Shown piece after piece: positions 9,375-17,334 of a stretch of DNA of 64,000 bases. Numbering within the stretch: the stretch's first letter is position 1; the number at the start of each line of letters is the position of its first letter. Source of the DNA: Bdellovibrionales bacterium (lineage in GTDB: Bacteria; Bdellovibrionota; UBA1018); the NCBI GenBank assembly GCA_947380295.1, contig CANCQK010000012.1, forward strand, positions 28,142-92,141, read 5' to 3'. The translations under genes and the position numbers were made by a program. The notes beneath the pieces are model-generated. The model was given only the letters and a program-made list of their open reading frames with translations. It was not told where the DNA came from and did no database searches.

Positions 9375-9566
9375 CAGCGGGCCTTTGCTATTAAGCTTGG
9401 TTGGACTCCTGCTAAGCTGAACGAACTCATCACTGGCAAACGCGGCATTACTGCTGATAGTGCGCTAGATCTATCTGCGGCTCTCAAAACATCCCCAGAA
9501 TTGTGGATGAGTCTCCAAAATATGTGGGATCTCAACAAGGCTGAGCATAAGAGAAAATCAGCCTGA
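9375..9566 (+). pseudogene. higA: 5'-truncated higA antitoxin (XRE family)
   Basis: An open frame in phase to TGA at 9564-9566 encodes the C-terminal two thirds of a HigA/VapI-type antitoxin: recognition-helix region KLNELITGKRGITADSA, then the family signature LKTSPELWMSLQNMWDL. Intact HigA proteins have about 35 more N-terminal residues, including the first helix-turn-helix helices. Here the upstream sequence is a REP-like repeat with no start codon, so the gene was cut by the event that placed the repeat. No higB toxin remains nearby. The identification relies on the recognised family signature. Confidence 0.7.
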
Positions 9567-9588
9567 TTGATCTTTTGTTTGCTCAATC

Positions 9589-10719
9589 CTAAGTTTCTAA
9601 ATGACTCAGCCATTCGCTCCCTTGGGCGATGAGCACAGAACCAACAGTTTTCGAATGATTTGTGTTTTTTACCAATTGAATGAGTTGTGCGTTTTTGAAG
9701 TACTCAGAGAATCCCAAAAGAGAGCTTGAAGGTTGGGTGTCGCTGAGTTTGACTTCGACGAGCCACTCGGGCTTGCGGTCGCGAATGGTGAGAAAGTCGA
9801 CCTCACGTTTCTGTTTATCACGAATGTAATTGAGCACCAGGTGTTCACCTCGGGTGTCTTCTAGAAAGTGGTTCCGCTTGAGAAGCGAGCAGGCGACGAG
9901 ATTTTCGAATCGCGCAGCAGGATCATTTTTTACTCTACCTGTGTCGTAGAAATAGATCTTAGGTTCTTTTTTAATGGCTCGAGCAATGTCCTTGCTGTAG
10001 GGCGTGACCACAAAGATCACCATGAGTTTTTCTAGAATTTGTATCCAGCGTTGAATGGTTCTTGGTGCGACCTGGAGGTCTCGTGCGAGAGAGGCAGCAG
10101 AAATGGTGCTTCCTACTCGGTCCGCGAGAAGGTCGACGAGAATTTCAATGTTTTGCAGCTCTCGGATTTGTTCTAAGTCGAGGAGGTCTTCACGTAGAAT
10201 TCGGTCTAAATGACTTCTTCTCCAGCGCTTGGCATATTCTAGTGATCCTTCATAAAAAGGTTCTGGGAATCCGCCGATGTTCATGAGGCGATCTAAGCTC
10301 TCGTTAGCGTCTTTGAGTTCTCCAGCTGTTTTGAGTTCTGCTAGTGAGAGGGGGTGGAGTCGAAAATAGAAAAATCGGCCTGCCATGGAGTCGCTCCCTT
10401 TTTTGTAGGTGTCTAGGCGGGCGGAGCCGGTCACGAGAATCCGAGGTCTGTTCCCTTCTTTGTCGTAAATCCCTTTCAGCCAAGTTTTCCAGGTTTTCAT
10501 TTTGTGGAGCTCATCAAGAATCAGTAAATCCTGTTTGCGGCTCCAGTTTTTTTTCCTGATGACTTCACGGTCGTCACTGTTGTCATAGGTTAGATATTCA
10601 CTGCATTTTGGGAAAAGAGAATGAGAGAGTGTGGTTTTGCCAACTTGTCTTGGACCACCAATGAGGACCATTTTTCGCTCAAGATCTTTTAGGACAAACG
10701 GATGGATGGATCGTTCCAT
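9589..10719 (-). CDS. AAA-type ATPase with DUF4143 domain
   Basis: A 376-residue protein of the common AAA/DUF4143 family. It has a Walker A motif GGPRQVGKTT (about 21-30), a Walker B region LLILDELHKM (about 65-75), sensor motif VTGSARLD, and a C-terminal nuclease-like fold with REVDFL and EVKLS, resembling a PD-(D/E)XK core. The biochemical role of the family is unsettled; it is frequent in mobile and accessory DNA. The gene is convergent with the higA remnant and sits between it and tRNA-Arg. Its ATG lies inside a long perfect inverted repeat (10716-10788), which suggests autoregulation at the DNA or RNA level. Confidence 0.85.
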   Translation of the reverse strand: MERSIHPFVLKDLERKMVLIGGPRQVGKTTLSHSLFPKCSEYLTYDNSDDREVIRKKNWSRKQDLLILDELHKMKTWKTWLKGIYDKEGNRPRILVTGSARLDTYKKGSDSMAGRFFYFRLHPLSLAELKTAGELKDANESLDRLMNIGGFPEPFYEGSLEYAKRWRRSHLDRILREDLLDLEQIRELQNIEILVDLLADRVGSTISAASLARDLQVAPRTIQRWIQILEKLMVIFVVTPYSKDIARAIKKEPKIYFYDTGRVKNDPAARFENLVACSLLKRNHFLEDTRGEHLVLNYIRDKQKREVDFLTIRDRKPEWLVEVKLSDTQPSSSLLGFSEYFKNAQLIQLVKNTNHSKTVGSVLIAQGSEWLSHLET

Positions 10720-10788
10720 TTAACTATTTTAACATCAATGTCAAAATAGTCATACCTTTTTGACATTGATGTTAAAATAGTTAAATGG
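10716..10788. promoter_or_regulatory. 31-bp perfect inverted repeat spanning the DUF4143 start codon
   Basis: The left arm 10716-10746 and right arm 10758-10788 are exact reverse complements around an 11-base loop. Each arm also contains an imperfect palindrome of the form ACTATTTT-RACAT-NN-ATGTYAAAAT. The left arm includes the ATG of the ATPase gene. It could be a double operator for a dimeric repressor, or a hairpin that hides the translation start. Confidence 0.7.
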
Positions 10789-10814
10789 AGTGATGGGGTC
10801 TCGGACTCTACAAA

Positions 10815-10852
10815 TAAAAAAAGCCCTTAGACTTGCGTCTAAGAGCCTTTTT
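10815..10852 (-). terminator. Intrinsic terminator of tRNA-Arg
   Basis: On the minus strand, GCTCTTAGAC pairs with GTCTAAGGGC around a GCAA tetraloop and is followed by seven T residues. It starts within about 10 bases of the tRNA 3' end. An A-run on the other side makes it potentially bidirectional. Confidence 0.85.
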
Positions 10853-10855
10853 TTA

Positions 10856-10933
10856 TGGCGCGCCCAGAAGGGTTCGAACCTCCGACCTCGACATCCGTAG
10901 TGTCGCGCTCTAATCCAACTGAGCTATGGGCGC
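10856..10933 (-). tRNA. tRNA-Arg (anticodon ACG)
   Basis: Complete cloverleaf on the minus strand: acceptor GCGCCCA pairs with TGGGCGC, the D-loop region reads AGCTCAGTTGGATTAGAGC, the anticodon stem is CGACA/TGTCG with loop CTACGGA, the T-arm contains GGTTCGAACC, and CCA is encoded. Anticodon ACG reads CGN arginine codons after A34 is converted to inosine by TadA, whose gene lies at 48306-48764. Confidence 0.95.
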
Positions 10934-11074
10934 ATCCGACTTAATCAATAAAACGTCAGGTTAACTGTCGTTCTCATTGATAATGTCGGCAGACTATATC
11001 AGGGTTTTTTTGTGAATTCGAGTTCTTTTTTTAGGTGAATTGAGTAAGATTTTGGGTTTGAGAGGGTGATCGGT

Positions 11075-11539
11075 ATGAAGTTCCCGAAATTACGCGCAAA
11101 TTGGGCCGCTTTGGCCATTCTTTTCGTCTCTTCAGGCGTCAGCTTGGGGGGGTGTGGGCAGACATCGGGGCTGATTTCATCGGTGAGTCCGACTTGCTCG
11201 GGTGCGAATCGGGCGCTCATTGGGGTAGGGGACGGGTATTTGCTCCATCTTTGTGGTTGTAATGGGGCTGGGGAGGCAGCAGGTACGGTGGTGAGCAGCG
11301 GGCAGATTTTAACATGTCATTTGGCCCAGGCAGATACTCAGGTTTCTTTCCACTTCGGGCAAGGGGCGGGATCTCATCAAATCGTTCCGGTGGGTGCTCC
11401 GACTCTCAGTGCAACACCCTGGGTTGCAGGGGGACAGCAGGTGCCGCAAGTTTATCCAGTTAAGCTAGGTCAGAGTGGTGTCACCTATATTTTTCAAGAT
11501 GCGATGACCGGGGTTCAGGGACAAATCATTGTTCCGTAA
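11075..11539 (+). CDS. Small exported lipoprotein of unknown function
   Basis: A 154-residue protein with a typical lipoprotein signal: basic start MKFPKLR, hydrophobic stretch, lipobox LGGC. After the cysteine come several more cysteines (CSGAN..., CGCNG, LTC) and a Gly/Ser/Val-rich beta-type sequence. I recognise no named domain. The ATG at 11075 is preferred over GTG at 11066 because GAGAGGG lies 8 bases before it. It is separated from the next gene by 42 bases containing a weak GATCAG/CTGATC hairpin. Confidence 0.65.
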   Translation: MKFPKLRANWAALAILFVSSGVSLGGCGQTSGLISSVSPTCSGANRALIGVGDGYLLHLCGCNGAGEAAGTVVSSGQILTCHLAQADTQVSFHFGQGAGSHQIVPVGAPTLSATPWVAGGQQVPQVYPVKLGQSGVTYIFQDAMTGVQGQIIVP

Positions 11540-11581
11540 AGTGAAGTAGATCAGTAGAGGTCTGCGTGCTACCCTGATCTC

Positions 11582-12784
11582 ATGAACTTTGGAATTGATC
11601 GTTTTTGCCAAGACTCCAAGCTAAGAACTCCTCTTCATGGGAAGCGTGTCGCGCTCTTAGCTCATCCCGCTTCTGTGACTCGTGATCTAGTCCCCACGAT
11701 CGATGCGATTCAAGCTCTGGGTGATGTAAAACTCGTTGCCGCCTTTGGTCCCCAGCACGGGATGAGAGGGGATAAGCAAGATAATATGGTCGAATCTCCG
11801 ACCTACCTTGACCCAGTTCATCAGATCCCCGTTTTTAGCCTCTATGGCACAGTCAGGCGCCCAACGGAGGAGATGATGAGTCACTTTGATGTGATTCTGG
11901 TCGATCTCCAAGATTTGGGGTGTCGAATCTACACATTCATCACCACTCTCCTTTACGTCATGGAAGAATGTGCGCGACTCGGTAAATCGGTTTGGATTTT
12001 AGATCGGCCGAATCCGGCTGGTCGGCCCATTGAAGGGAGTTTTTTAGAAGACGGTTGGGAGAGTTTTGTGGGAGCCGGGCCTCTTCCTATGCGTCACGGC
12101 TTAACGCTGGGTGAATTGGGGCAGTGGTTTAAATCGCGCTTCAAGCTGGATCTCGATCTCAAAATTATCACGATGGAAGGATACCTAATAGACGAGGCTC
12201 CTGGACTCGGGTGGCCTATTCATCAGCGCACGTGGATTAACCCAAGTCCGAATGCTCCGTCACTCTCGATGGCACGCTGCTATCCTGGCTCAGTGATGCT
12301 TGAGGGGACGACCTTGTCTGAGGGGAGGGGAACCACTCGTCCTTTAGAGATGGCTGGTGCACCTGATCTGGATTCGGGAAAGATCATTCAAAAAATGACA
12401 GAACTTGCTCCTCAGTGGATCCAGGGATGTAAGCTCAGAGCGTGTGTTTTTGAACCTACGTTTCACAAGCATATGAATCAAATGAACTTTGGAATTCAAG
12501 TGCATGTGGATGATCCTCATTATCATCATGAGAGTTTCAAGCCCTATCGCCTTTTTTCGGTACTGTTCAAAGCAATTCGAGTTCTCCACCCAGATTACGC
12601 AATTTGGCGAAATTTCCCGTATGAATATGAGTACGAGCGCCTCGCCATTGATTTGATTAATGGGGGTGAGTTCCTCAGAAAGTGGGTCGACGACCCAAAT
12701 TCTCGAGTGTCTGACTTTGAGGCTCGAGTCAGACCTGAGGAGAAGTTCTGGGAGCAGGAGCGGAAGCCTTTCTTGCTCTATTAG
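11582..12784 (+). CDS. namZ: NamZ-like exo-beta-N-acetylmuramidase (DUF1343)
   Basis: A 400-residue protein of the DUF1343 family, whose characterised member NamZ removes terminal MurNAc from peptidoglycan fragments. Family hallmarks are visible: LLAHPASVTRD near the N-terminus, AAFGPQHGMRGD, DVILVDLQDLGCRIYTF, ILDRPNPAGRPIEG and GTTLSEGRGTTRP. NamZ enzymes are commonly exported, but no signal peptide is visible here, so this one may act in the cytoplasm on recycled wall material. No strong ribosome-binding site precedes the ATG. Confidence 0.85.
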   Translation: MNFGIDRFCQDSKLRTPLHGKRVALLAHPASVTRDLVPTIDAIQALGDVKLVAAFGPQHGMRGDKQDNMVESPTYLDPVHQIPVFSLYGTVRRPTEEMMSHFDVILVDLQDLGCRIYTFITTLLYVMEECARLGKSVWILDRPNPAGRPIEGSFLEDGWESFVGAGPLPMRHGLTLGELGQWFKSRFKLDLDLKIITMEGYLIDEAPGLGWPIHQRTWINPSPNAPSLSMARCYPGSVMLEGTTLSEGRGTTRPLEMAGAPDLDSGKIIQKMTELAPQWIQGCKLRACVFEPTFHKHMNQMNFGIQVHVDDPHYHHESFKPYRLFSVLFKAIRVLHPDYAIWRNFPYEYEYERLAIDLINGGEFLRKWVDDPNSRVSDFEARVRPEEKFWEQERKPFLLY

Positions 12785-12838
12785 ACCTGATTTTTGGTCC
12801 TTCGATTGCATGGGTACCCAACGACGACTGGGGGTCCC

Positions 12839-13252
12839 ATGAAACTTTTTCATTTCTACCGTTCCGAGGACCAAAGCGGAGTCAGCGGTACCGGTCTAGT
12901 GGCCGAGGGTGTTCAGTTAACCAATGGTTGGTGCGTACTTCGATGGATTTCTAGGCATTCTAGTCTCTGCTTTTATCAGACTTTAGATCAGGTCAGAGCG
13001 ATTCACAGTCATGGAGGAAAAACAGAAATCCTAGTTCATGAGGTGGCACCGCTTCCGATACGAATTACTAAAACAGGAATCAAGCGTTTCGAGATTTTAA
13101 TGCAGATCATCGAAGAGGCTTCGCGACTGACGGTTGTTGCTGAGGAGCGCCAAAAGAGGGAAATTCAGGTAGAGATTTCGACCCAAAAGCTCAGAGAATT
13201 AGTTGATTTACTAGAGCAAGATATTGCTGTGCATAAACGGCGCTCTGCATAG
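12839..13252 (+). CDS. Conserved hypothetical protein, 137 residues
   Basis: A soluble protein beginning MKLFHFYRSEDQSGVSG; residues 10-40 give GTGLVAEGVQLTNGWCVLRW, and the last 50 residues are a charged helix (EERQKREIQVEISTQKLRELVDLLEQDI). The first part looks like a small beta sheet. No family function is known to me. ATG at 12839 with a G-rich upstream stretch is preferred over the TTG at 12794, whose extension looks non-coding. It follows namZ by 54 bases on the same strand and may be co-transcribed. Confidence 0.6.
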   Translation: MKLFHFYRSEDQSGVSGTGLVAEGVQLTNGWCVLRWISRHSSLCFYQTLDQVRAIHSHGGKTEILVHEVAPLPIRITKTGIKRFEILMQIIEEASRLTVVAEERQKREIQVEISTQKLRELVDLLEQDIAVHKRRSA

Positions 13253-13294
13253 GATGATAGTTCTTTTTTTAAATCAAATTTAAACAGCAGGTAT

Positions 13295-13321
13295 TTGACA
13301 CGTTCCTCCGGATTGGATAAT
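13295..13321 (+). promoter_or_regulatory. Sigma-70-type promoter for the TolC-like gene
   Basis: An exact -35 TTGACA (13295-13300) is followed by GATAAT (13316-13321) after 15 bases, or TAATTG after 17. Transcription would begin near 13328, downstream of the alternative TTG start at 13321, which supports translation from ATG 13366. Confidence 0.45.
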
Positions 13322-13365
13322 TGCTTAGCTCGGGGAATTTGGTTCGTTTAGGTGGGGGGCGGGGT

Positions 13366-15057
13366 ATGGATTTTTTGCTGGATTGGAGAGTTCTGAGTTT
13401 GACTCGGAGGGGGTCTGTGTTTTTTTGCGTGATATCAGCTCTCCTTTTCGCTAGCTGCAAAAGTAAGTTTGTTACCGGCCATTTTAGAGGTAATTTAACT
13501 AATTTTTTGACATCAAACTTGAGCCTTGCCGCGATTCAAAAAGAAACTCTAGTCGATATTGAAATCGTATCTCAGGACCGAAAGTCGGGAGTTGTTTTTA
13601 TTCGAGATGAACAAAAGCGTCCCCTCTATCACTTTAATGTGAAGCATGTTCAGCGGGGGGTTTATCAGCTGACGTTGCCATTTTTGAATTCTAAAATCAT
13701 ACACCTCAAAAAAAAGGGGAATTGTTATCTCAGTGAGTTGCCCATTCGAGCTGATATTTGTTTTAGCGACAAAGAGTTTGTATTGAATTTGAATGACTCT
13801 GAAAATCGCAAGTACCTAAAAATTTCGGCGACTCCGTTTCAGATTCGAGGGCCTTATGAGGTTGAAGACGCGCGCAAATTTTCGCTGAACGAGGCACTTG
13901 ATCTAGCTCTCGAACAGAATCTTGATGCACGAGTGGAGTATGAAAAAATGACCCAGGCTGCTCTCCGCGCAAAGGCCGCTTGGTTGGCGCTTTTTCCTCG
14001 TCTCAATGTTCGATGTGGAATGCCGCTGAGAGCGCTGCCTGATCCAATGGGTTTTGCAATTACGACAGTAATTACTTCATTAGGTGATTTTCTGCCTGTT
14101 TTTCTCCCATCTCGGTGGTTTAAGGCGTATTCCAGTTCTGCGTTAGGCGAGGCTGAGCGGGTAGCATTTCGGGCTATGCGGGCCAATTTGGCTACTCAGA
14201 TTGAGGGGGTTGCTCATGTTTTGGATCAGCAGTCTCGGATTCATGAAGAGTATAAACGACTCATTCAGCTTTTGGATGCGAGCCGACCTCGATTTTTATC
14301 TCATGTCGAGTCCAAGGCGCTCTCCGTGGAAAAGTTTAAAGACTTTGAACAGATGATTGAAGAGCTTAAGTTGGAGGAAATTCGAATTAAAGAGAGTTAT
14401 CTTGCGACAAAACGTGCTCTTGCCAGTGCGATCGGTCTAAGAAATCCAGATGGCATAGCATCCTTAGATTCTGGAAGTGGAGATGTCTCCATCACCAGTG
14501 CCATTCCTTTGCAGAGAGAGGAGATTTTGAAGCTAGCACGTGGGCGATCTTTCGAGCTTGAGCAGATTCAACATCTCATTCAGTCGGCAAGGTATGATCA
14601 GCGCAGTCACTGGTGGTTGGGGCTCGATTCGACCGGTGATGCAAACTACTCATTCGGGCCTGCATTGCCGACCTTGATTGCGGTCGATCAGTCGAAAATT
14701 CGTGAGCTTGAGCTGATGGCAAGTAAAGTGGATCATGACCTCGCTCAAAGAGTGTACGAGCTGGTCGAGACTCATAATTCGGACTTACAAGTTCATGCAT
14801 CTGCTTTGGATGTTTTGAGGGGGTCTCAAGAAGCCTTGTCTGAGTTGATTCGGTTAGCCTCGCTAGACGGTAGCCTCAATCCAGATGCAGTGGTGAGTAA
14901 AACTCAGAGACTTTTGAGGAACCTCGCTCGGTATGAGTCCATTTTTACGGACTTTCGAGTGTCACGGTCCAGGATTGATCGCCTTCTGCTTCGTGGCGTG
15001 TACGAGAGACTTTTGCCAAAACCAAGTGTGGAGGCCCGGTCGGTGAGGACGATCTAG
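13366..15057 (+). CDS. TolC-like outer membrane lipoprotein
   Basis: A 563-residue lipoprotein with lipobox LFASC (Cys31). After an N-terminal region of about 150 residues not found in plain TolC proteins comes a TolC/OEP-type helical region: SLNEALDLALEQNLDARVEYEKMTQAALR, then long alternating helices to the C-terminus. Such proteins form the outer-membrane duct of efflux or type I export systems. No membrane-fusion protein or pump gene is adjacent, so the partner is unknown. The homology is weak enough that it could be a periplasmic relative that no longer makes a channel. The 3' end overlaps the convergent RDD gene by 4 bases at a CTAG. Confidence 0.65.
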   Translation: MDFLLDWRVLSLTRRGSVFFCVISALLFASCKSKFVTGHFRGNLTNFLTSNLSLAAIQKETLVDIEIVSQDRKSGVVFIRDEQKRPLYHFNVKHVQRGVYQLTLPFLNSKIIHLKKKGNCYLSELPIRADICFSDKEFVLNLNDSENRKYLKISATPFQIRGPYEVEDARKFSLNEALDLALEQNLDARVEYEKMTQAALRAKAAWLALFPRLNVRCGMPLRALPDPMGFAITTVITSLGDFLPVFLPSRWFKAYSSSALGEAERVAFRAMRANLATQIEGVAHVLDQQSRIHEEYKRLIQLLDASRPRFLSHVESKALSVEKFKDFEQMIEELKLEEIRIKESYLATKRALASAIGLRNPDGIASLDSGSGDVSITSAIPLQREEILKLARGRSFELEQIQHLIQSARYDQRSHWWLGLDSTGDANYSFGPALPTLIAVDQSKIRELELMASKVDHDLAQRVYELVETHNSDLQVHASALDVLRGSQEALSELIRLASLDGSLNPDAVVSKTQRLLRNLARYESIFTDFRVSRSRIDRLLLRGVYERLLPKPSVEARSVRTI

Positions 15058-15698
15058 AACGGCCTCGTTCTGAGCGGTTGGAGATTGAATAGGACGTCAT
15101 GGAGGCATCGACGTTTTCGGTTAAAGAATCCGAGCACAAGCCCAACCCCGATGAGAGCACTAGGGATAAAGAGGATCGCTCTGAGTAGGATTTTTGTTCG
15201 AGATCCGCGCAGAACTAAGCTGAATAGGGATTTCCCCAGGCTCGAGCGAAATAGAACTTCCTGGAAGGCAACCAGGAACCAGTTTAGACCCAGTAACGCG
15301 ACCGCGAAAATAGGGATCATAGTCGTATCCAGGAGAATGCGAGGGTCAACTTCGTTGAGCCAGAACGTGAGGCCGACGATGCCGCTCAGTAAAGAGGTAT
15401 GAACCAGTAGATCGAGGGTATAGGCTGCCCCACGGACAAATAAATAAGATACGCCCAGTTTTTCAGTTTCAGGTTTGATCCCGGCGAGGGAGGGTCTCGG
15501 TGGAGTGGGTGTCTGACGGGCTTGAGTCTGAGGGGCTGCTCTGACTTCAGGGGCACGCTGGGGCGTGGGGCTTTTGGGTTTTTGCTGAGGTGCATAGGGC
15601 AGTCCGTCTGAAAAAGGGTGGAAACCTACTCCAGAGTGCAGAGGACGAAATGAAACATCGGTGTTTTGGTTCCGATGAGGACCTAGATCTGATTGCAT
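15054..15698 (-). CDS. RDD family membrane protein with Pro-rich N-terminus
   Basis: A 214-residue protein. The first 90 residues are hydrophilic and rich in Pro, Gln, Ala and Thr. The rest is an RDD domain with three to four membrane segments: [19 protein letters not shown], a second helix, [21 protein letters not shown] and a last helix before [13 protein letters not shown]. The role of RDD proteins is unclear; some are linked to ion transport. ATG at 15698 is chosen over the ATG 12 codons upstream because GGAGGGG lies just before it. Confidence 0.8.
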   Translation of the reverse strand: MQSDLGPHRNQNTDVSFRPLHSGVGFHPFSDGLPYAPQQKPKSPTPQRAPEVRAAPQTQARQTPTPPRPSLAGIKPETEKLGVSYLFVRGAAYTLDLLVHTSLLSGIVGLTFWLNEVDPRILLDTTMIPIFAVALLGLNWFLVAFQEVLFRSSLGKSLFSLVLRGSRTKILLRAILFIPSALIGVGLVLGFFNRKRRCLHDVLFNLQPLRTRPF

Positions 15699-15746
15699 TG
15701 AAAATCCCCTCCCGACTCTTTCAGAATACCGCAATGGGATGGTGTA

Positions 15747-15775
15747 TTGTCCAATGCTTTTTTTTCAACTAGAAT
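15747..15775 (+). promoter_or_regulatory. Sigma-70-type promoter with start point at the rfaE2 ATG
   Basis: TTGTCC (15747-15752), a 17-base spacer, TAGAAT (15770-15775). The predicted start point (about 15781-15783) coincides with ATG 15781, so the mRNA may be leaderless. Confidence 0.4.
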
Positions 15776-15780
15776 GCGGC

Positions 15781-16281
15781 ATGAGCAAATTATCTCGATC
15801 GATACTGGACAAAATTCGTTCTGCTAGTGAGTTGGAAAAACAATTCGGGCTCGGGTCTTCTCGATCTGCTCAGGTGGTCTTCACCAATGGATGTTTTGAT
15901 ATCCTCCATAAGGGGCACGTGACTTACTTGGAGGAGGCACGAAACCTCGGGGACCTTCTGATTGTGGGGGTCAATTCTGACGATTCAGTTCGTCGGCTGA
16001 AGGGACCTGAAAGGCCCTTGAACTCGACCCAGGATCGACTAGAAGTGCTCGCATCGCTTGAGTCAGTTGACTATGTCACTTGGTTTGAAGAAGACACTCC
16101 GATTGAGCTGATCCAAAAAATTCGGCCGGATTGTCTAGCAAAGGGTGGGGATTGGAAAATCGAGCAAATTGTAGGATCAACTGAGGTGATGGGCTGGGGT
16201 GGCACTGTTCGATCGATCCCTTTTGTAGAGGGTCGTAGCACCACCCGCCTCATCGAAAAGGCACGGAAAAAGGCTACTTAG
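15781..16281 (+). CDS. rfaE2: D-glycero-beta-D-manno-heptose 1-phosphate adenylyltransferase
   Basis: A 166-residue nucleotidyltransferase that makes ADP-heptose for lipopolysaccharide inner core. It has the cytidylyltransferase-fold signature [20 protein letters not shown] (HxGH), [15 protein letters not shown], and the C-terminal [10 protein letters not shown]. Length matches stand-alone RfaE2 (the C-terminal half of HldE); the kinase domain is not in this window. ATG 15781 is preferred over 15739 because the extension is poorly conserved-looking and carries a candidate promoter. The 3' end overlaps the next, convergent gene by 8 bases. Confidence 0.9.
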   Translation: MSKLSRSILDKIRSASELEKQFGLGSSRSAQVVFTNGCFDILHKGHVTYLEEARNLGDLLIVGVNSDDSVRRLKGPERPLNSTQDRLEVLASLESVDYVTWFEEDTPIELIQKIRPDCLAKGGDWKIEQIVGSTEVMGWGGTVRSIPFVEGRSTTRLIEKARKKAT

Positions 16282-16762
16282 TACCGCGAATCATCCGGTC
16301 AAAAAACGCAATGGAGGCTAGCCCTAGGCCGTAAGCAAAGCAAACAGGGAGAGCAGGTCCAGCAGGAATCCTAGCGGCGTAGATCACTTTGAAGGATGGG
16401 AGGAACAAATTCCAGATAAAGATCCAGGTGAATGCGCCCCAGGCGAGTCCCATCATTAAAAGGGCCGAAACTGAATTGGTCGCTGTGAAGTGGGCAAAAA
16501 TAACGCCCCAAAACACGGCCAACACTTCGATGAAAAATGCTCCAGCAACCACGCCTTGCATGGATTGGAGATCAGTAGCTGCTGCCCCCAAAAGTGGAGT
16601 GCCCATGAGCTTGATCGGAAAGTAGGGGTCCCAGCCAAGAGCGGATGAAACGCCCACAGCAACGAGCATGGCTAAAAGGCCAGCAAATATTCCACCTAAA
16701 ATTCCTGCAATCCATCGAATGGGATCACGACGTAGCCAAGTTTCAACTAGATTGTATTCCAT
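16274..16762 (-). CDS. Integral membrane protein of unknown function
   Basis: A 162-residue protein with four predicted membrane helices ([81 protein letters not shown]). It resembles small conserved proteins of the Bdellovibrio group but no function is known to me. ATG 16762 (MEYNLVETW) follows a GGAG at the right distance and is preferred to ATG 16780. Confidence 0.65.
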   Translation of the reverse strand: MEYNLVETWLRRDPIRWIAGILGGIFAGLLAMLVAVGVSSALGWDPYFPIKLMGTPLLGAAATDLQSMQGVVAGAFFIEVLAVFWGVIFAHFTATNSVSALLMMGLAWGAFTWIFIWNLFLPSFKVIYAARIPAGPALPVCFAYGLGLASIAFFDRMIRGTK

Positions 16763-16826
16763 ATAAACTCCGTATAACACCGCCGGCGAACTGAGAAAAC
16801 AACAAACGCCTAATTTTCACGGGCGC

Positions 16827-17243
16827 TTAGGCTTGCTGAGGACTCGTTCCTTTTTTGAAGGTGCGTTCTTTTCTCTGCTGCCTGCGGACCAATTGATCCT
16901 GTACGGGACCGAAGAGGAGAATTCCTACTCCTGCACTTAAAATGAGAGGGAGCACTAGGACTAAAAAGTTTTTCGAGTTTTGAAGAGGTGCTGACAAGCT
17001 GACAGCCAATCCTACATAGAGGAGGGTTAGGACTGTCCAGGTTTTGATTGCGCCGTGAAGCGGTATTTTTTTGAACCAGGCCATTTTCTCGATCTGAAGG
17101 CTGCCCAGAAGAGCTACAAATATGGACAGATTTGAAGTGAAAACGCAGAGAAGAATGGTTGGCCAATCCAAATGGAGAATTTCAAGGCCTGCGGCAAGTG
17201 ATAAAAGAGTTCCGAGTAATGCGTTAAAAATAGCTGCTTTCAT
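16827..17243 (-). CDS. Small membrane protein of unknown function
   Basis: A 138-residue protein with four hydrophobic segments and a basic C-terminal tail (RRQQRKERTFKKG). The arrangement of four closely spaced helices recalls the AtpI group, but no diagnostic residue was seen. ATG 17243 (MKAAIF) is preferred over TTG 17273. It lies upstream of, and in the same direction as, the membrane protein at 16274-16762, 65 bases apart, so the two may form a pair. Confidence 0.55.
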   Translation of the reverse strand: MKAAIFNALLGTLLSLAAGLEILHLDWPTILLCVFTSNLSIFVALLGSLQIEKMAWFKKIPLHGAIKTWTVLTLLYVGLAVSLSAPLQNSKNFLVLVLPLILSAGVGILLFGPVQDQLVRRQQRKERTFKKGTSPQQA

Positions 17244-17334
17244 TTCAGCTCTTATACCTGGTTTGTCGATCAAGTTCCATTGACTCTTTACGCTGGCTTC
17301 GATAACAGGGGGGAAATTGGGGAGTTACTAGCGA

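Noticed and set aside
9374..9613. 79-residue minus-strand frame over the higA remnant
   Set aside because: It overlaps the end of the DUF4143 gene in another frame and lies opposite recognisable HigA sequence on the plus strand.
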